Source: CAMAXB01 sp964476565
GTDB taxonomy: Bacteria; Verrucomicrobiota; Verrucomicrobiia; Opitutales; Opitutaceae
Length of the DNA stretch: 64,000 bases
Direction: 5' to 3'
Assembly (NCBI GenBank): GCA_964476565.1
Contig: CAYZBG010000019.1
Location: forward strand, 1-64,000
A program made the position numbers and the translations under genes. Below, piece by piece: positions 1 to 9,562 of the stretch (position 1 is its first letter; every line of letters starts with the position of its first letter). Below the pieces are notes generated by a model. It was not told where the DNA came from. It searched no databases and was given only the letters and a program-made list of their open reading frames with translations.

Positions 1-17
1 CGCCTGCATCTTGGTCT

Positions 18-34
18 GGCTCAAACTTTGAGCC
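18..34. repeat. 17-bp palindrome near the window edge
   Basis: An inverted repeat with two 8-base arms (GGCTCAAA and TTTGAGCC) around a single central C. It could be an operator, or a short hairpin (6-bp stem, 5-base loop) ending a gene outside the window, since TCATTTT follows on the plus strand. No gene is visible in bases 1-130. Confidence 0.3.
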
Positions 35-130
35 TCATTTTGAAGACAGCGCCTAAAGCGGTCGCGGCGAGCGTGTCGCCCGCCTCAGGGCCGATGCACG
101 CGACCTACGTCACGGGCGGCACGCCCGCCG

Positions 131-1066
131 CTACCGGGCACCCGCCGCAGGCAGATTCGTTAACTTCATCACCCGCCGGGCATTCTCATACAGGATCTTG
201 CGTTCCGCCCGCTTGTCCGGGGCGAAGCGCTTGACGGACAGGATCTGCTGCGTGCCCGAGCAGGCGGGACCGCGGCCGACGGGATCCGAGCAATCGCTGC
301 CGTAGAGCAACTTGTCCTGGTGGCGGGCAAAGAAGGCGCGGGCATGGTCCTCGTCGCGGATAAACGCCCGGTAGCCGGAGCCGGCCGAGAGATCGGCGTA
401 CATGTTGGGGTAGTCGGCGAGCAGGCGGTCGGTCAGGCCTCCGGGGATGACGGGGCCAGTCGGATACAGCACGGACTCGTCGTAGTCCTTGGAGATGTTG
501 CCCCAGAAAGTTTGGGCGTGCCCAATGAAGTTCACCGAAGGGAACTTTTCCAGGATGTGCGGGAAGCGGTTGAGGTGATGGTTGTAGGAACCCTGCTGGA
601 AATGGAGCAGCACAGGTACACCGAATTCGGCCGCGAGCGCAGCGATCCGTTCGATGGCCGGGGAATCGCTGTCGACGTCGTACTTCTGTTCCCCGATGCC
701 GATGGCTCCGGCCTCGAGCTGACGCCGGATGACCGCGATCGCATCGGGCTGGTCGCTCACTTCGTTGGCAAACCAGCGAAAGCGGTCCGGGTACTGTTCC
801 GCGAGCGCCTTGGTTTCTGGATACGGCTCCACTCCGGCGGCCAATCCGAAGCGCGAACCGGCCGGCAGCAGGATGGTGAAGCGGATGCCCATCGCCGCCT
901 GGTGGGCGAGCAACTGCGCCGCGTTCCGGCCGCTGTACGGCACGTGCTGATGGATATCGATGATCGGCTCGTCGGTGACGTCCGCGGCGCGAGCGAGCGC
1001 AGTGGCGCCGATCAACGAGGCGGCGGACGCGAGGAAGTCACGGCGGGTGGTCAGGCGGGTGTTCAT
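131..1066 (-). CDS. Tat-exported amidohydrolase-family protein
   Basis: A 311-residue protein of the amidohydrolase-2 (TIM-barrel metal hydrolase) type. The N-terminus carries a twin-arginine signal (TTRRDFLAS) followed by an Ala-rich hydrophobic stretch, so it is probably periplasmic. An early DIHQHV motif supplies the usual His-x-His metal ligands, and GSDCSDP near the C-terminus matches the late Asp region of the fold. I chose the ATG at 1066, which puts the RR motif close to the start. A GTG at 1087 would add seven residues and overlap the upstream stop by four bases (GTGA), which is also plausible. It follows the cytochrome/HEAT gene on the same strand and probably shares its transcript. 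The substrate is unknown. Confidence 0.8.
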   Translation of the reverse strand: MNTRLTTRRDFLASAASLIGATALARAADVTDEPIIDIHQHVPYSGRNAAQLLAHQAAMGIRFTILLPAGSRFGLAAGVEPYPETKALAEQYPDRFRWFANEVSDQPDAIAVIRRQLEAGAIGIGEQKYDVDSDSPAIERIAALAAEFGVPVLLHFQQGSYNHHLNRFPHILEKFPSVNFIGHAQTFWGNISKDYDESVLYPTGPVIPGGLTDRLLADYPNMYADLSAGSGYRAFIRDEDHARAFFARHQDKLLYGSDCSDPVGRGPACSGTQQILSVKRFAPDKRAERKILYENARRVMKLTNLPAAGAR

Positions 1067-1083
1067 GGGAGCAGCGAAGCGGG

Positions 1084-4000
1084 TCACAGGGTTTCGATGA
1101 AGGTGAGCAGGTCGGCCATGTCGTCGACGGTCATGCCGGCCTCGAGCCCCTCGGGCATGAGGCTGCGCCCGGAGGAGCTGGTGCCGCGGATCTGTGCCCG
1201 GGGCAGGACCACATCCGCGCCGCCGGGTAGGCGGAGCGTCACTCCAGTGGCGTCGTCCCGCACCACGATGCCGGAGTAGGATTCCCCGTCACGAGTGGTG
1301 AGATCGTACGCGATGTACTGGGGTGCGACCTCCTGATGGGGTTCAAGGATCGCGGCGAGCAAGGCGTCACGTCCGCGGCCCTGAACCGAGGTGAGGTCCG
1401 GACCGACGGCGAGGCCCTCGGCGCCGGCCCGGTGACAGGCGTAACACCTTTCCTGATACCGCAGGTGTCCGCGGGAACGATCGCCGACGAGGGACAACGC
1501 GGGCCGGTAGCGGGCGGTGACCTCCGCGCGGTCCGGTGGGAGCGCGGAGGCAAGCACGCGGCGCGCCTCGCGCGCCACATCGGGATCGCGATGGCCCGCG
1601 AGGGCCTGAAGCTGCGCCGGCGTGAACTCCGTCGGCGGGACGCGTCCGGTTGCCACGGCCTCGAGGAGGGCGGCGGTGCGGTCCGGGCGGGCGAGCAGGG
1701 GCACCCATGCCGCCTCCCGTGCCGTTGGGTCGAGCCGGGGCCAGGCTCCGAGCAGCTCCGCCGTGGCTTCGGGGCCGGGATGGGGAACGAGCGCCTGGAT
1801 GGCGGCGACGTGCACGGAGGTGGGCGCCGGCGAGGCCAGGACCTCGCGCAGGGCGGGCAGCGCCGCGTCGAGGGGAGCCGCCTCGAGCACGGCGAAGGCG
1901 GCGCGGCGTTCGTCGTCCGCAAGGCGTGCGTTGGTCGCGGCGGCAGCGGCACGGGCGAAGACCGGCGCAAGGCGTCCGGCCGCGTCGGCGTCGCGTATCG
2001 AGCGTCCCGCGCGGCGCAAACCGTCGCCCAGCGCGCGCACCAGGGCCGGGGGAGCGGACGGTAGGGCAACCCGTGCGAGGAGCTCCTCCACGTCCTGCGG
2101 CCGAGAGGCGGCGCGGATTTCGACCAAGCGGGCGGCGAAGGGGGTGGCCGTTTGCAGCCAGGCGTCGTCGCGAAGGACCGCGGGCAGGACCCACGTGTTG
2201 AGCCAGTCCGGTGGTGCGGTGAGCAGCGCCGCAGAAATCCAAGGATGCGCATGATCCCGTCGGGCGAGGGCGACGTAGGCGTCGGCCAGGGCCGGCGCGA
2301 AGGGCAGGGTGAAGGCGAGTTGAAGCCGCACGCGCTCATCGGGGTCGTTGACCCGCGCGGCGAGCTGCGCCGTTAACGCCGGAGAGGGCGCAGCGCGACG
2401 CAGCAAGATTTCGGCGGCGAGCACGGCGCGTTCGCGCAGGCGCGGATCCGGGCTTTTCAGCGCGGCGATCACGAGCGTGTCGGTCAGCGCACCGAGTCCC
2501 TCCAGCACGCCGAGCGCGTGCTGCTGGGCGAGGGAGGACGACGCCTCTTCGACGAGCGCGGCCAGCAGCGGTACGGCGGCCGCATCCTGGCGTTCGTGCA
2601 ACAGGCGGCTGGCGGTGTCGCGGTGCCAGCCGTTGGGATGCGCAAGGGTGGCCACGAGGTCTGCGGTCGACGCGGAACCGAGCGCCACGTGAGGGCGACG
2701 GTTCCACCCGGTGGCGTCGGGCACGAGCCGGTAGATCCGGCCGCGGGTGTGACCGCTGTTGAGGTCGAGGTGCCGCTTGATCTCCTCCGGCAGACTCCAC
2801 GGGTGCTCGATCACCTCGCGGTACATGTCGCAGACGTAGAGGGTGCCGTCGGGCGCGTTGGCGAAATTCACCACCCGGACCCAGGAATCGGTGCTCGCGG
2901 CGAACTCATAGCCCTGTTCGTCGGCCGGGCGCCGTCCGATGAAGCTCGCGCCGTCCGGGGTGATCAGCTTGCGGTGGATCAGCTGGCCGCCGGCGTCGCC
3001 GGTGAAGGTGTTGCCGGTGAAGTCCGGCCCGTAGGCGTCGCCTCGATACACCGTCGTGCCGGTGGCACCGGTGAAGTAGCCGCTGACCCGGCCGCCGCCC
3101 TCCACGATGCCGCGCACGACTCCGCCGATGCGCCACCGCGTGCGGACGATGCGCCAGGGTTCGTCGGGACTGATGCGGAACACTTCCGCCGCCCCGCCGT
3201 CGGCCGCGATGCTCTGCCGCGCCGGGGGCGGAGTGAAGAAGGGATTCCGCGCGGCGTAACGGTCGGCGTACACGTAGACCTGCAGGTGGTCGGAATTGGA
3301 GCAGACGAAGCGCCGGCCGTGGTTGTCGAAGCTCAGGCCGTACTGGCCGCCTCCGGCTTCGAACCCAAAGGCGTAGGTGAGCGGATCGAACCAGAAGTCG
3401 CGGCCGCCGATCTCCTCGGCCGGCAGGTCGGGCCGCTTGGGACTGGAGATGAGGCCGCGGTTGCCCGGTCCGCCGAGGGCGTGGACGCGGTTGTCCGGGC
3501 CCCAGGCGAAGCTGCTCAACATGGCCTGCATGTTCAACGCCCGCAGGCCGCGGCCGAAACCCGTGAACGCCACCTCGCGGATCTCCGCGCGGTCGTCGCC
3601 ATCGCGATCCTCGAAGCGCCAGATGTTCGGCGTGGCCGCGACAAACAGGCCGCCGTTGGCCCAGATCAGGCCGGTGGGCAGGGGCAGGTTCTCGGCGAAG
3701 ACGGTGCTGGTTTCATAGCGGCCGTCGCCGTCGCGGTCCTCGAGCAAGGAGATGCGTCCGAGGTGGGGCGTGACGTCGCGGCGTTCGGAGTAGTCGATCA
3801 TCTCGCAGACAAACATCCGGCCACGCTCGTCGAAGGTGAGGGCGACCGGGTCCTGCACGAGCGGTTCGTGCGCGACGAGGTCGAGGCGGAAGCCGGGTTT
3901 CACCTTCCAGGTGGCGATCGCGTCCGCGGGTTCGACGGGCGGGTAGCGGGGCAGGTCGCGCGCCGGGTCGAGCGCAGCGGCGCCACCGGCAGCCGGGGCG

Positions 4001-4089
4001 GGCGGATTCGGGTTACGGGTGGTCAGGCCGTCTGCGGCGAACGAGAGGCCGGCGAGACTGAAGAAGGTGGCGAGGAGGAGTCGCTGCAT
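1084..4089 (-). CDS. PVC-type dehydrogenase-like beta-propeller with HEAT repeats and cytochrome c domain
   Basis: A 1001-residue exported protein. Order of parts: a signal peptide (MQRLLLATFFSLAGLSFA), a beta-propeller region of the membrane-bound dehydrogenase type with Asp-rich turns such as EDRDGDGRYE (roughly residues 60-470), Ala/Leu-rich HEAT-like helical repeats (roughly 490-830), and a C-terminal haem domain with the c-type motif CYACH at residues 882-886. A later SLMPEGL segment offers a possible Met axial ligand. This architecture is known mainly from Planctomycetes-Verrucomicrobia, where such proteins are thought to oxidise carbohydrates or polymers in the periplasm. The frame is open for 49 more codons upstream, but only the Met at 4089 starts a signal peptide. 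Confidence 0.85.
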   Translation of the reverse strand: MQRLLLATFFSLAGLSFAADGLTTRNPNPPAPAAGGAAALDPARDLPRYPPVEPADAIATWKVKPGFRLDLVAHEPLVQDPVALTFDERGRMFVCEMIDYSERRDVTPHLGRISLLEDRDGDGRYETSTVFAENLPLPTGLIWANGGLFVAATPNIWRFEDRDGDDRAEIREVAFTGFGRGLRALNMQAMLSSFAWGPDNRVHALGGPGNRGLISSPKRPDLPAEEIGGRDFWFDPLTYAFGFEAGGGQYGLSFDNHGRRFVCSNSDHLQVYVYADRYAARNPFFTPPPARQSIAADGGAAEVFRISPDEPWRIVRTRWRIGGVVRGIVEGGGRVSGYFTGATGTTVYRGDAYGPDFTGNTFTGDAGGQLIHRKLITPDGASFIGRRPADEQGYEFAASTDSWVRVVNFANAPDGTLYVCDMYREVIEHPWSLPEEIKRHLDLNSGHTRGRIYRLVPDATGWNRRPHVALGSASTADLVATLAHPNGWHRDTASRLLHERQDAAAVPLLAALVEEASSSLAQQHALGVLEGLGALTDTLVIAALKSPDPRLRERAVLAAEILLRRAAPSPALTAQLAARVNDPDERVRLQLAFTLPFAPALADAYVALARRDHAHPWISAALLTAPPDWLNTWVLPAVLRDDAWLQTATPFAARLVEIRAASRPQDVEELLARVALPSAPPALVRALGDGLRRAGRSIRDADAAGRLAPVFARAAAAATNARLADDERRAAFAVLEAAPLDAALPALREVLASPAPTSVHVAAIQALVPHPGPEATAELLGAWPRLDPTAREAAWVPLLARPDRTAALLEAVATGRVPPTEFTPAQLQALAGHRDPDVAREARRVLASALPPDRAEVTARYRPALSLVGDRSRGHLRYQERCYACHRAGAEGLAVGPDLTSVQGRGRDALLAAILEPHQEVAPQYIAYDLTTRDGESYSGIVVRDDATGVTLRLPGGADVVLPRAQIRGTSSSGRSLMPEGLEAGMTVDDMADLLTFIETL

Positions 4090-4316
4090 GGGGTGAAGCG
4101 AGGCAGGCGGCGCGCGGGGGTAGGGCCGACACGGTCGAGCAGGACGCACGACGTGCGCGGTGACAAGACTACGTCCGCACGAACGGTGCAACCGGGTCGC
4201 GAGGGCGAATGCCGTTGACCACCCTCCCGGGCCCATCCTCCCTCGGAGGCGTGCCCGACGCGCCGCAACGCTGCGGTGGCGGATGAGCCGGCTCGCAACC
4301 CTGATTATTCATCGCG

Positions 4317-5474
4317 ATGAACCGAAGCTTGGTTTCCCTTGGTGTGTGGCTCCTGGTGTCCGGCCTCTCAGGGACCGCGATGCGGGCAACGACGGAGAGT
4401 GCGTTGCCCACCCTGGCGCACTACGAACGGTACGTGGCGATCGACCAGGTCTGCGGCTGGCCGCTGCTGGTCGCGCTGCCGTCGGGCGAGATCGGCGCCT
4501 TTCTCTGGCCGATGCCGAGTCACGGTTACTCGGAGGGTGCGGTGGAGTTTTGGCGCAGCCGCGACGGCGGACAATCGTGGCAAAAGGTCGGTGTGCCGGT
4601 CGCGCATGCGTCGGGCGAGAACCGCATGAACCACGCTGGCGGGGTGAATCACGAAGGCGAATGGGTCGCGATGGTGGGTGGCTGGAACAACCGGCAACCC
4701 GCCCTGGGCCGGCCGGCCGCGGAGTTGCAGGCGTCGGCTGTGCCCTTCAGCCAGTCGCGCACGCTCGCGCCGGTGCCGGCCGTGTCCGGCGACGGCGGTC
4801 GCACCTGGCAGACCTTTGAGGCGATTCCGTCACCCACTCCGGAAGACGGCCAGGGCTACGTTCCGTACGGGCGCATCGGCCGGCTGCCCGACGGAGAACT
4901 GGGTGTGGTGCTGTATCGCGGCGACACGGCGTTCTATGTCAGTCGGGACGGCGGCCGCACCTGGGCCCGCCGCGGCCAGCTCTCAGGCCGGCGCACCGAA
5001 AACGAGACCGCCTGGGTGCGGCTGGCGAATGGTGAACTTTTTGCCGCGGCGCGCACCTATGGCGCCAGCCAGGTCGTGGCGCGGCGCTCCGCCGACGGGG
5101 GCCGCACCTGGACCCGCGAGGGCGACCTGACGTTGCCCGGCCAGCACCCAGCGGACCTCACGGTGCTCCCCGACGGACGCGTCCTGCTGACCTACGGGGT
5201 GCGCAACTCCGGCCAGTGGGCGGTGCACGTGCGCATCGGCGATCCCGAGGCGCGCACATGGTCGGCGCCGCTGGCGCTGGTCGATCTTGAGGGGGCGACC
5301 GACCAGCGCTTCGCCGACCAGCCGGGGCGCGACGGAGGCTATCCGTCCACGGTGGTGCTCGAGGACGGCCTGCTGGTCACCGCTTACTACTCGCGCGGCA
5401 TGCCGTCGCACAACCGCTACCACGTCGGCGTGGTGCGCTGGCGGCTGCCGGCGGAGCCGGCGACGTCGCGGTGA
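4317..5474 (+). CDS. sialidase-like BNR/Asp-box repeat protein
   Basis: A 385-residue protein starting with a hydrophobic signal segment (MNRSLVSLGVWLLVSGLSG). At least four Asp-box motifs (S-x-D-G-G-x-x-W) are visible: SRDGGQSW, SGDGGRTW, SRDGGRTW and SADGGRTW, as in the six-bladed propeller of sialidases and related glycoside hydrolases. No neuraminidase Arg triad can be assigned by eye, so true sialidase activity is not shown. It is transcribed divergently from the cytochrome/HEAT gene across a 227-base gap, which suggests a role in the same periplasmic carbohydrate processing. The ATG at 4317 directly precedes the signal segment. Confidence 0.8.
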   Translation: MNRSLVSLGVWLLVSGLSGTAMRATTESALPTLAHYERYVAIDQVCGWPLLVALPSGEIGAFLWPMPSHGYSEGAVEFWRSRDGGQSWQKVGVPVAHASGENRMNHAGGVNHEGEWVAMVGGWNNRQPALGRPAAELQASAVPFSQSRTLAPVPAVSGDGGRTWQTFEAIPSPTPEDGQGYVPYGRIGRLPDGELGVVLYRGDTAFYVSRDGGRTWARRGQLSGRRTENETAWVRLANGELFAAARTYGASQVVARRSADGGRTWTREGDLTLPGQHPADLTVLPDGRVLLTYGVRNSGQWAVHVRIGDPEARTWSAPLALVDLEGATDQRFADQPGRDGGYPSTVVLEDGLLVTAYYSRGMPSHNRYHVGVVRWRLPAEPATSR

Positions 5475-5479
5475 GGGCC

Positions 5480-5501
5480 GACCGCTTGAGACCTCGCGGT
5501 C
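5480..5501. terminator. weak hairpin between convergent genes
   Basis: Six-base arms GACCGC and GCGGTC with a 10-base loop lie between the ends of the sialidase-like gene and the convergent phoD-like gene, touching the phoD stop codon. There is no T run, so its role as a terminator is only suggested by position. Confidence 0.25.
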
Positions 5502-7080
5502 AGCTCACGCGGTTCAGCTGCGGCCGCCCGGATTCGACCCTGAAGGTCGCGCGGGTGACGAGCGGAGCGCCGGGCCGCGTCACATACGGAACGGTGCGGT
5601 AGTGGGTGGTCCAGCCGTCGGGGGTGACGTCACAGTGCACGTAGCCGCGCTCGGCGTTGTGGAACTTGACGAAGGGATTCTCGGCGAGCGTTGCCGCCAG
5701 GGTGCGCGGCTCGGCGGTGCCGTCGCCGCCGGAGCTGATCGACGTGCCGACGAACTCGACACCGACGCTGCGCCCGTCGAGTCCGTCGAAATCCGCCACC
5801 AGTTCGTTGGCCCAGTGGGTGTGGATGTCGCCGGTGAGCACGACCGGATTGCGGATGCGGCGCTCGAGGAAATGCCGGAGCAGGAGACGGCGTTCGAATT
5901 CGTACCCGGGCCACTGGTCCATGCTCACGGTCAGGTCGGGTCCGGCCATGCGGTCGACCCGCGCCATCATGATCTGCTGGGCGAGCACATTCCACGCCGC
6001 GGGTGACTGTTCGAGACCGCGCAGCAGCCAGTCGCGCTGGGTGCGTCCGAGCACCGTGGCCTCCGGATTGAGCGCATCGGGGCAGGGCGCCTTGTTGCCG
6101 TCGCCGCAGGGCTGGTCGGTGCGGTACTGGCGCGTGTCGAGCACGTGAAAGGTCGCCAGCCGTCCGTAGTCAAAGCGTCGATACAACGTGAGGTCGGGTC
6201 CGGTTGGACGCGCGGAGGCCCGCAGCGGCATCATCTCGTAGTAGGCCTGGTAGGCGGCGGCCCGCCGGCGCAGGAAGACCTCCCGCGGCACGTCGTCCTG
6301 CGGAATGTCGGCGGCGTAGTTGTTGTCCACCTCATGATCGTCCCATGTCACCAGCCAGGGAGCCGCGGCGTGGGCGGCCTGGAGGGCGGGGTCGAGCTTG
6401 TAGAGGGCATACCGCGCCCGGTAGTCGTCGAGGGTGAGGATTTCCGGACCGTTGTGGCGGCGCACCTGGCCGTCCCGCGCGTTGCCCTCGTAGATGTAGT
6501 CGCCGAGGTGGATGACGAGGTCGTTGTCCTCGCGCGCGAGGTGATCGAGCGCGGTGTAATGCCCGGCCTCGTAGTGCTGACAGGAGGCGAACGAGAAACG
6601 CAGGCGGCCGGGAAGGGCGGAAGGCGCCGGCGCGGTGCGGGTCCGGCCTGTCGCACTCCGCTCACCGCCGGCGGTGAAGCGGTACCAGTACCAGCGGTCA
6701 GGGCGGAGGCCGCTCACTTCGACGTGTACGGAATGGCCCCACTCCGGCCGCGCCATCGCGGTGCCGGACCGAACCGGCCGGCCCAGGTCCTCGGTCTCGC
6801 CGATCTCCCATCGGACCTCCACGGGCACGGGCGGCATGCCGCCGCCGGGCGCGAGCGGTTCGGGGGCCAGGCGGGTCCAGAGCACCATTCCGTCGGGAGA
6901 CGGTTCGCCGGAGGCAACGCCAAGGGTGAAGGGAGGTGCGGTGAAACGCGGCGCTGCCGTCGGGTTGGACACGGAGCGGCAGCTCGACAACCAGGTGGCG
7001 GCCGCGAGGGTGGCGGAGGAAGCGACGAAGGCGCGCCGGGAAACGACGGCCGCGGGACGGACGGGGCGGGGTGGGGGCAT
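5500..7080 (-). CDS. phoD: PhoD-type alkaline phosphatase, Tat lipoprotein
   Basis: A 526-residue secreted phosphodiesterase/phosphomonoesterase of the PhoD family, which uses Ca/Fe to release phosphate from organic esters. The N-terminus has an RR-type signal (SRRAFV) and a lipobox (LSSC), so the mature enzyme is probably membrane-tethered. Family motifs are ASCQHYE, HLGDYIYE, WDDHEVDNNY and GDIHTHW, all metal-binding or active-site segments. The frame is open far upstream, but the ATG at 7080 is the one that gives the export signal. It lies 86 bases downstream of rlmN on the same strand and may be cotranscribed with it. No Pho box is evident by eye. Confidence 0.9.
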   Translation of the reverse strand: MPPPRPVRPAAVVSRRAFVASSATLAAATWLSSCRSVSNPTAAPRFTAPPFTLGVASGEPSPDGMVLWTRLAPEPLAPGGGMPPVPVEVRWEIGETEDLGRPVRSGTAMARPEWGHSVHVEVSGLRPDRWYWYRFTAGGERSATGRTRTAPAPSALPGRLRFSFASCQHYEAGHYTALDHLAREDNDLVIHLGDYIYEGNARDGQVRRHNGPEILTLDDYRARYALYKLDPALQAAHAAAPWLVTWDDHEVDNNYAADIPQDDVPREVFLRRRAAAYQAYYEMMPLRASARPTGPDLTLYRRFDYGRLATFHVLDTRQYRTDQPCGDGNKAPCPDALNPEATVLGRTQRDWLLRGLEQSPAAWNVLAQQIMMARVDRMAGPDLTVSMDQWPGYEFERRLLLRHFLERRIRNPVVLTGDIHTHWANELVADFDGLDGRSVGVEFVGTSISSGGDGTAEPRTLAATLAENPFVKFHNAERGYVHCDVTPDGWTTHYRTVPYVTRPGAPLVTRATFRVESGRPQLNRVS

Positions 7081-7166
7081 GCCTTCGAGCCCAAGCCGAC
7101 GCTCGGGGTCCGTCAAGCAGCCGGACGTGACATTGCGGTGTCGCGTGCCGGGAGGTGATGGCGCGC

Positions 7167-8303
7167 TCAGGTCGCGACCGGCGCGACCGGCGCGGCCGCG
7201 GCGGCGCGGTCGGCCTCGGTCTTGAGTCGGAGCTGGCCGCAGGCGGCGTCGATGTCGTGCCCCTTCTCGCGTCGCAGCGTAACGGATACGCGGGCGGCGC
7301 GCAGGATGTCGGCGAAGCGCTCCTGGCGGGTGACGGACGGGCGCTTCCACGGCAGACCCTGGACCGTGTTGTAGGGAATCAGGTTCACGTGGGCGTGCAG
7401 GTCGAGGGCGATGTCGCGCAGCTTCTCGGCCTGTTCCAGGCTGTCGTTGATCTCCTCGATGAGGATGAACTCGAGCGTGACCATGCGGCCGTGCTTGTCG
7501 GAGAAGGCCTTGATCGCGGGCAGCAGCTTGGCGAGCGGGTAGGCCTTGTTGACCGGCATGATCTTCTCGCGGACCTCGTCGGTCGCGCCATGCAGGGAGA
7601 TGGCGAGGCGGATGCCGAGCGGCTCCTCCGCGAGCTTGAGGATCTTCGGCACGAGGCCGCTGGTGGAAAGGGTGATGCGGCGGGCACCGAAGCCCAGGCC
7701 CCAGTCGGCGTTCACGATGGTGAGGGCCCGGATGATCGCGTCGTAGTTGGCGAGCGGCTCGCCCATACCCATGACCACGATGTTGTCGAACGACGCCAGC
7801 TCCTGCCGGGCGCGCGGCGTGCGGGCGTCCTCGCGGTAGCAGACCTGGAGCAACTGGGCGACGATCTCGCCGGCGTTGAGGTCGCGCTTAAGTCCGGCCA
7901 GGCCGGAGGCGCAGAAGGCACAGGCCATGGCGCAACCCACCTGCGTTGAGATGCAGATGGTCTTGCGGGAGTGGTCGAGGCCCACGCCCTCCTGCGGGGC
8001 GCGGATGATCACTGTCTCGATGAGGGACTGGTCGCCGAGCTCGAGCAGCAGCTTGTCCGTGACGTCGTGGGACTGTTTGCCGAGCAGGAGGGTGGCCGGC
8101 ATGAGTTCGAAGGTCTCGGCCAGCCAGGTGCGCAGGGCCTTCGGCAGGTTGGTCATCTCCTCCCAGGAACGGGCGCGTTTCTTGTAGACCCAGTCGAGGA
8201 TCTGGCGCGCACGAAAGGCCGGCTCGCCGCGCGCGGCGAGGCGCTCGGTGAGGGATGCGAGGGTTTCGCCGGTCAGCGGCGGACGCGCGGGAACGAACTT
8301 CAT
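7167..8303 (-). CDS. rlmN: RlmN, 23S rRNA A2503 / tRNA A37 C2-methyltransferase
   Basis: A 378-residue radical-SAM enzyme that methylates C2 of adenosine 2503 in 23S rRNA and of A37 in some tRNAs. The CxxxCxxC iron-sulfur motif is C124-x3-C128-x2-C131. C355, in DIDAACGQL, is at the position of the catalytic Cys known from E. coli RlmN, and C117 precedes the cluster. GMGEPL (SAM binding) and SLHGATDEVR are also conserved. The length fits the family, apart from a short Ala/Pro tail. The start is divergent from the LptF/G-like gene, with only 67 bases between them. Confidence 0.97.
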   Translation of the reverse strand: MKFVPARPPLTGETLASLTERLAARGEPAFRARQILDWVYKKRARSWEEMTNLPKALRTWLAETFELMPATLLLGKQSHDVTDKLLLELGDQSLIETVIIRAPQEGVGLDHSRKTICISTQVGCAMACAFCASGLAGLKRDLNAGEIVAQLLQVCYREDARTPRARQELASFDNIVVMGMGEPLANYDAIIRALTIVNADWGLGFGARRITLSTSGLVPKILKLAEEPLGIRLAISLHGATDEVREKIMPVNKAYPLAKLLPAIKAFSDKHGRMVTLEFILIEEINDSLEQAEKLRDIALDLHAHVNLIPYNTVQGLPWKRPSVTRQERFADILRAARVSVTLRREKGHDIDAACGQLRLKTEADRAAAAAPVAPVAT

Positions 8304-8370
8304 GGTTGGCGTGACACAGGGATCCTACCACAAAGGCGCGGCCCGACCGCAAAGACAATCCCGCCACCGC

Positions 8371-9489
8371 GTGAACCTGCTCCACCGCCACCTCTTTTGG
8401 AACGTGCTCGCCACCTGTGCGGCCGCGGTGGGCCTGTTTGCCTTTGTGCTGATGGTGGGCAACGCGCTCAAGGACCTGTTGTCGTACGCCTTGGCGGGCC
8501 AGATTTCGCCGGAAGCCCTGGTTACGCTGCTCCTGCTCCTGCCGCCCTACGTGCTGGCGTACGCCCTGCCGATGGGGATTTTGACCGGCGTGCTGCTCGT
8601 GCTCGGGCGCATGTCGTCCCAGCACGAGATCACGGCGATGCGCGCGGCCGGGCTGAGCCTCGGCTATATTGCACGCCCGATCTTCATCCTCGGCGCCTTG
8701 GGCACGCTGCTCTCGCTCGGCCTCAATTTCTACTACATGCCGCAGGCGCGCACCGCCTACAAGGAGACGCTGGCGGAGTCGCTGCGGCAGAATCCCCTGA
8801 GCTTCATCGTGCCGAAGACATTCATCCGCAACTTCCCCAACGTCGTCGTGTACGTCGGGCAGAAGGACGGGATGGAGTTGCGCGACTTCTGGCTGTGGCA
8901 GCTCGACGAACAGAAGCGGGTGAAGGTCTTCGCCCGCGCCGCGACCGGCCGCTTCGACTACGACGAGGAGGCCAACCGACTCGTGCTCACGCTGCGTCAG
9001 GTGACGGTGGAGAACCGCCAGGACGACGCGCTGGAGGATTTCTCGAAGCAGATGACGACCGGTACCTTCGAGGAGTTCCCGGTCGAACTGGAGCTGGACC
9101 GGATCTTTGGGCGCACGACGCGGCGGACCAAGTTGAGCGAGCTCACGTACGACCAGTTGCGCGCCGAGATGGAACGCCTCAGTGACCCGGAACAGCGTCT
9201 CGAACAGATCAAGGTCGCGATCGCCTTCCACGAAAAAGCCTCGAGTGCGTTCGCGGTGTTCGCGTTCGCGCTGCTGGCCGTGCCCCTGGGCATCAAGGTC
9301 TCGCGCGCCGAGACCTCGGCCAACCTCGGCGTGGCGCTGGTCCTCGTGATGATCTACTATTTCCTGACGGTCACGGCCGGCTGGCTCGAGAATGCTCCCG
9401 AGATGCGCCCCGATCTGCTCCTGTGGGTGCCGACGGTGATGTTCATTCTGGTTGGCGGCATGCTCTTCCGGCGCACCGATCGCGCGTAG
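8371..9489 (+). CDS. LptF/LptG-family lipopolysaccharide export permease
   Basis: A 372-residue inner-membrane protein of the YjgP/YjgQ family, the permease half of the LptB2FG transporter that extracts LPS from the inner membrane. It has three N-terminal transmembrane helices, a long periplasmic beta-rich region in the middle (roughly residues 115-275), and three C-terminal helices. GILTGVLLVLGRMSSQHEITAMRAAG is the conserved cytoplasmic coupling segment. I chose the GTG at 8371 (VNLLHRHLFW), which places the first helix near the N-terminus. An ATG at 8302 would overlap the start of rlmN and add a polar stretch. I cannot decide between LptF and LptG by eye, and no partner gene is adjacent. 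Confidence 0.85.
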   Translation: MNLLHRHLFWNVLATCAAAVGLFAFVLMVGNALKDLLSYALAGQISPEALVTLLLLLPPYVLAYALPMGILTGVLLVLGRMSSQHEITAMRAAGLSLGYIARPIFILGALGTLLSLGLNFYYMPQARTAYKETLAESLRQNPLSFIVPKTFIRNFPNVVVYVGQKDGMELRDFWLWQLDEQKRVKVFARAATGRFDYDEEANRLVLTLRQVTVENRQDDALEDFSKQMTTGTFEEFPVELELDRIFGRTTRRTKLSELTYDQLRAEMERLSDPEQRLEQIKVAIAFHEKASSAFAVFAFALLAVPLGIKVSRAETSANLGVALVLVMIYYFLTVTAGWLENAPEMRPDLLLWVPTVMFILVGGMLFRRTDRA

Positions 9490-9562
9490 CCGGTTGCCGG
9501 CCCGGTTTGCGCTTGAGTCTGCCGGTGGATGGGAGCAAGGAAACATCACCCCGCCCCAGACC

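Noticed and set aside
2518..4218. A 566-codon frame antisense to the cytochrome/HEAT gene
   Set aside because: The opposite strand has clear domain motifs; this frame has none.
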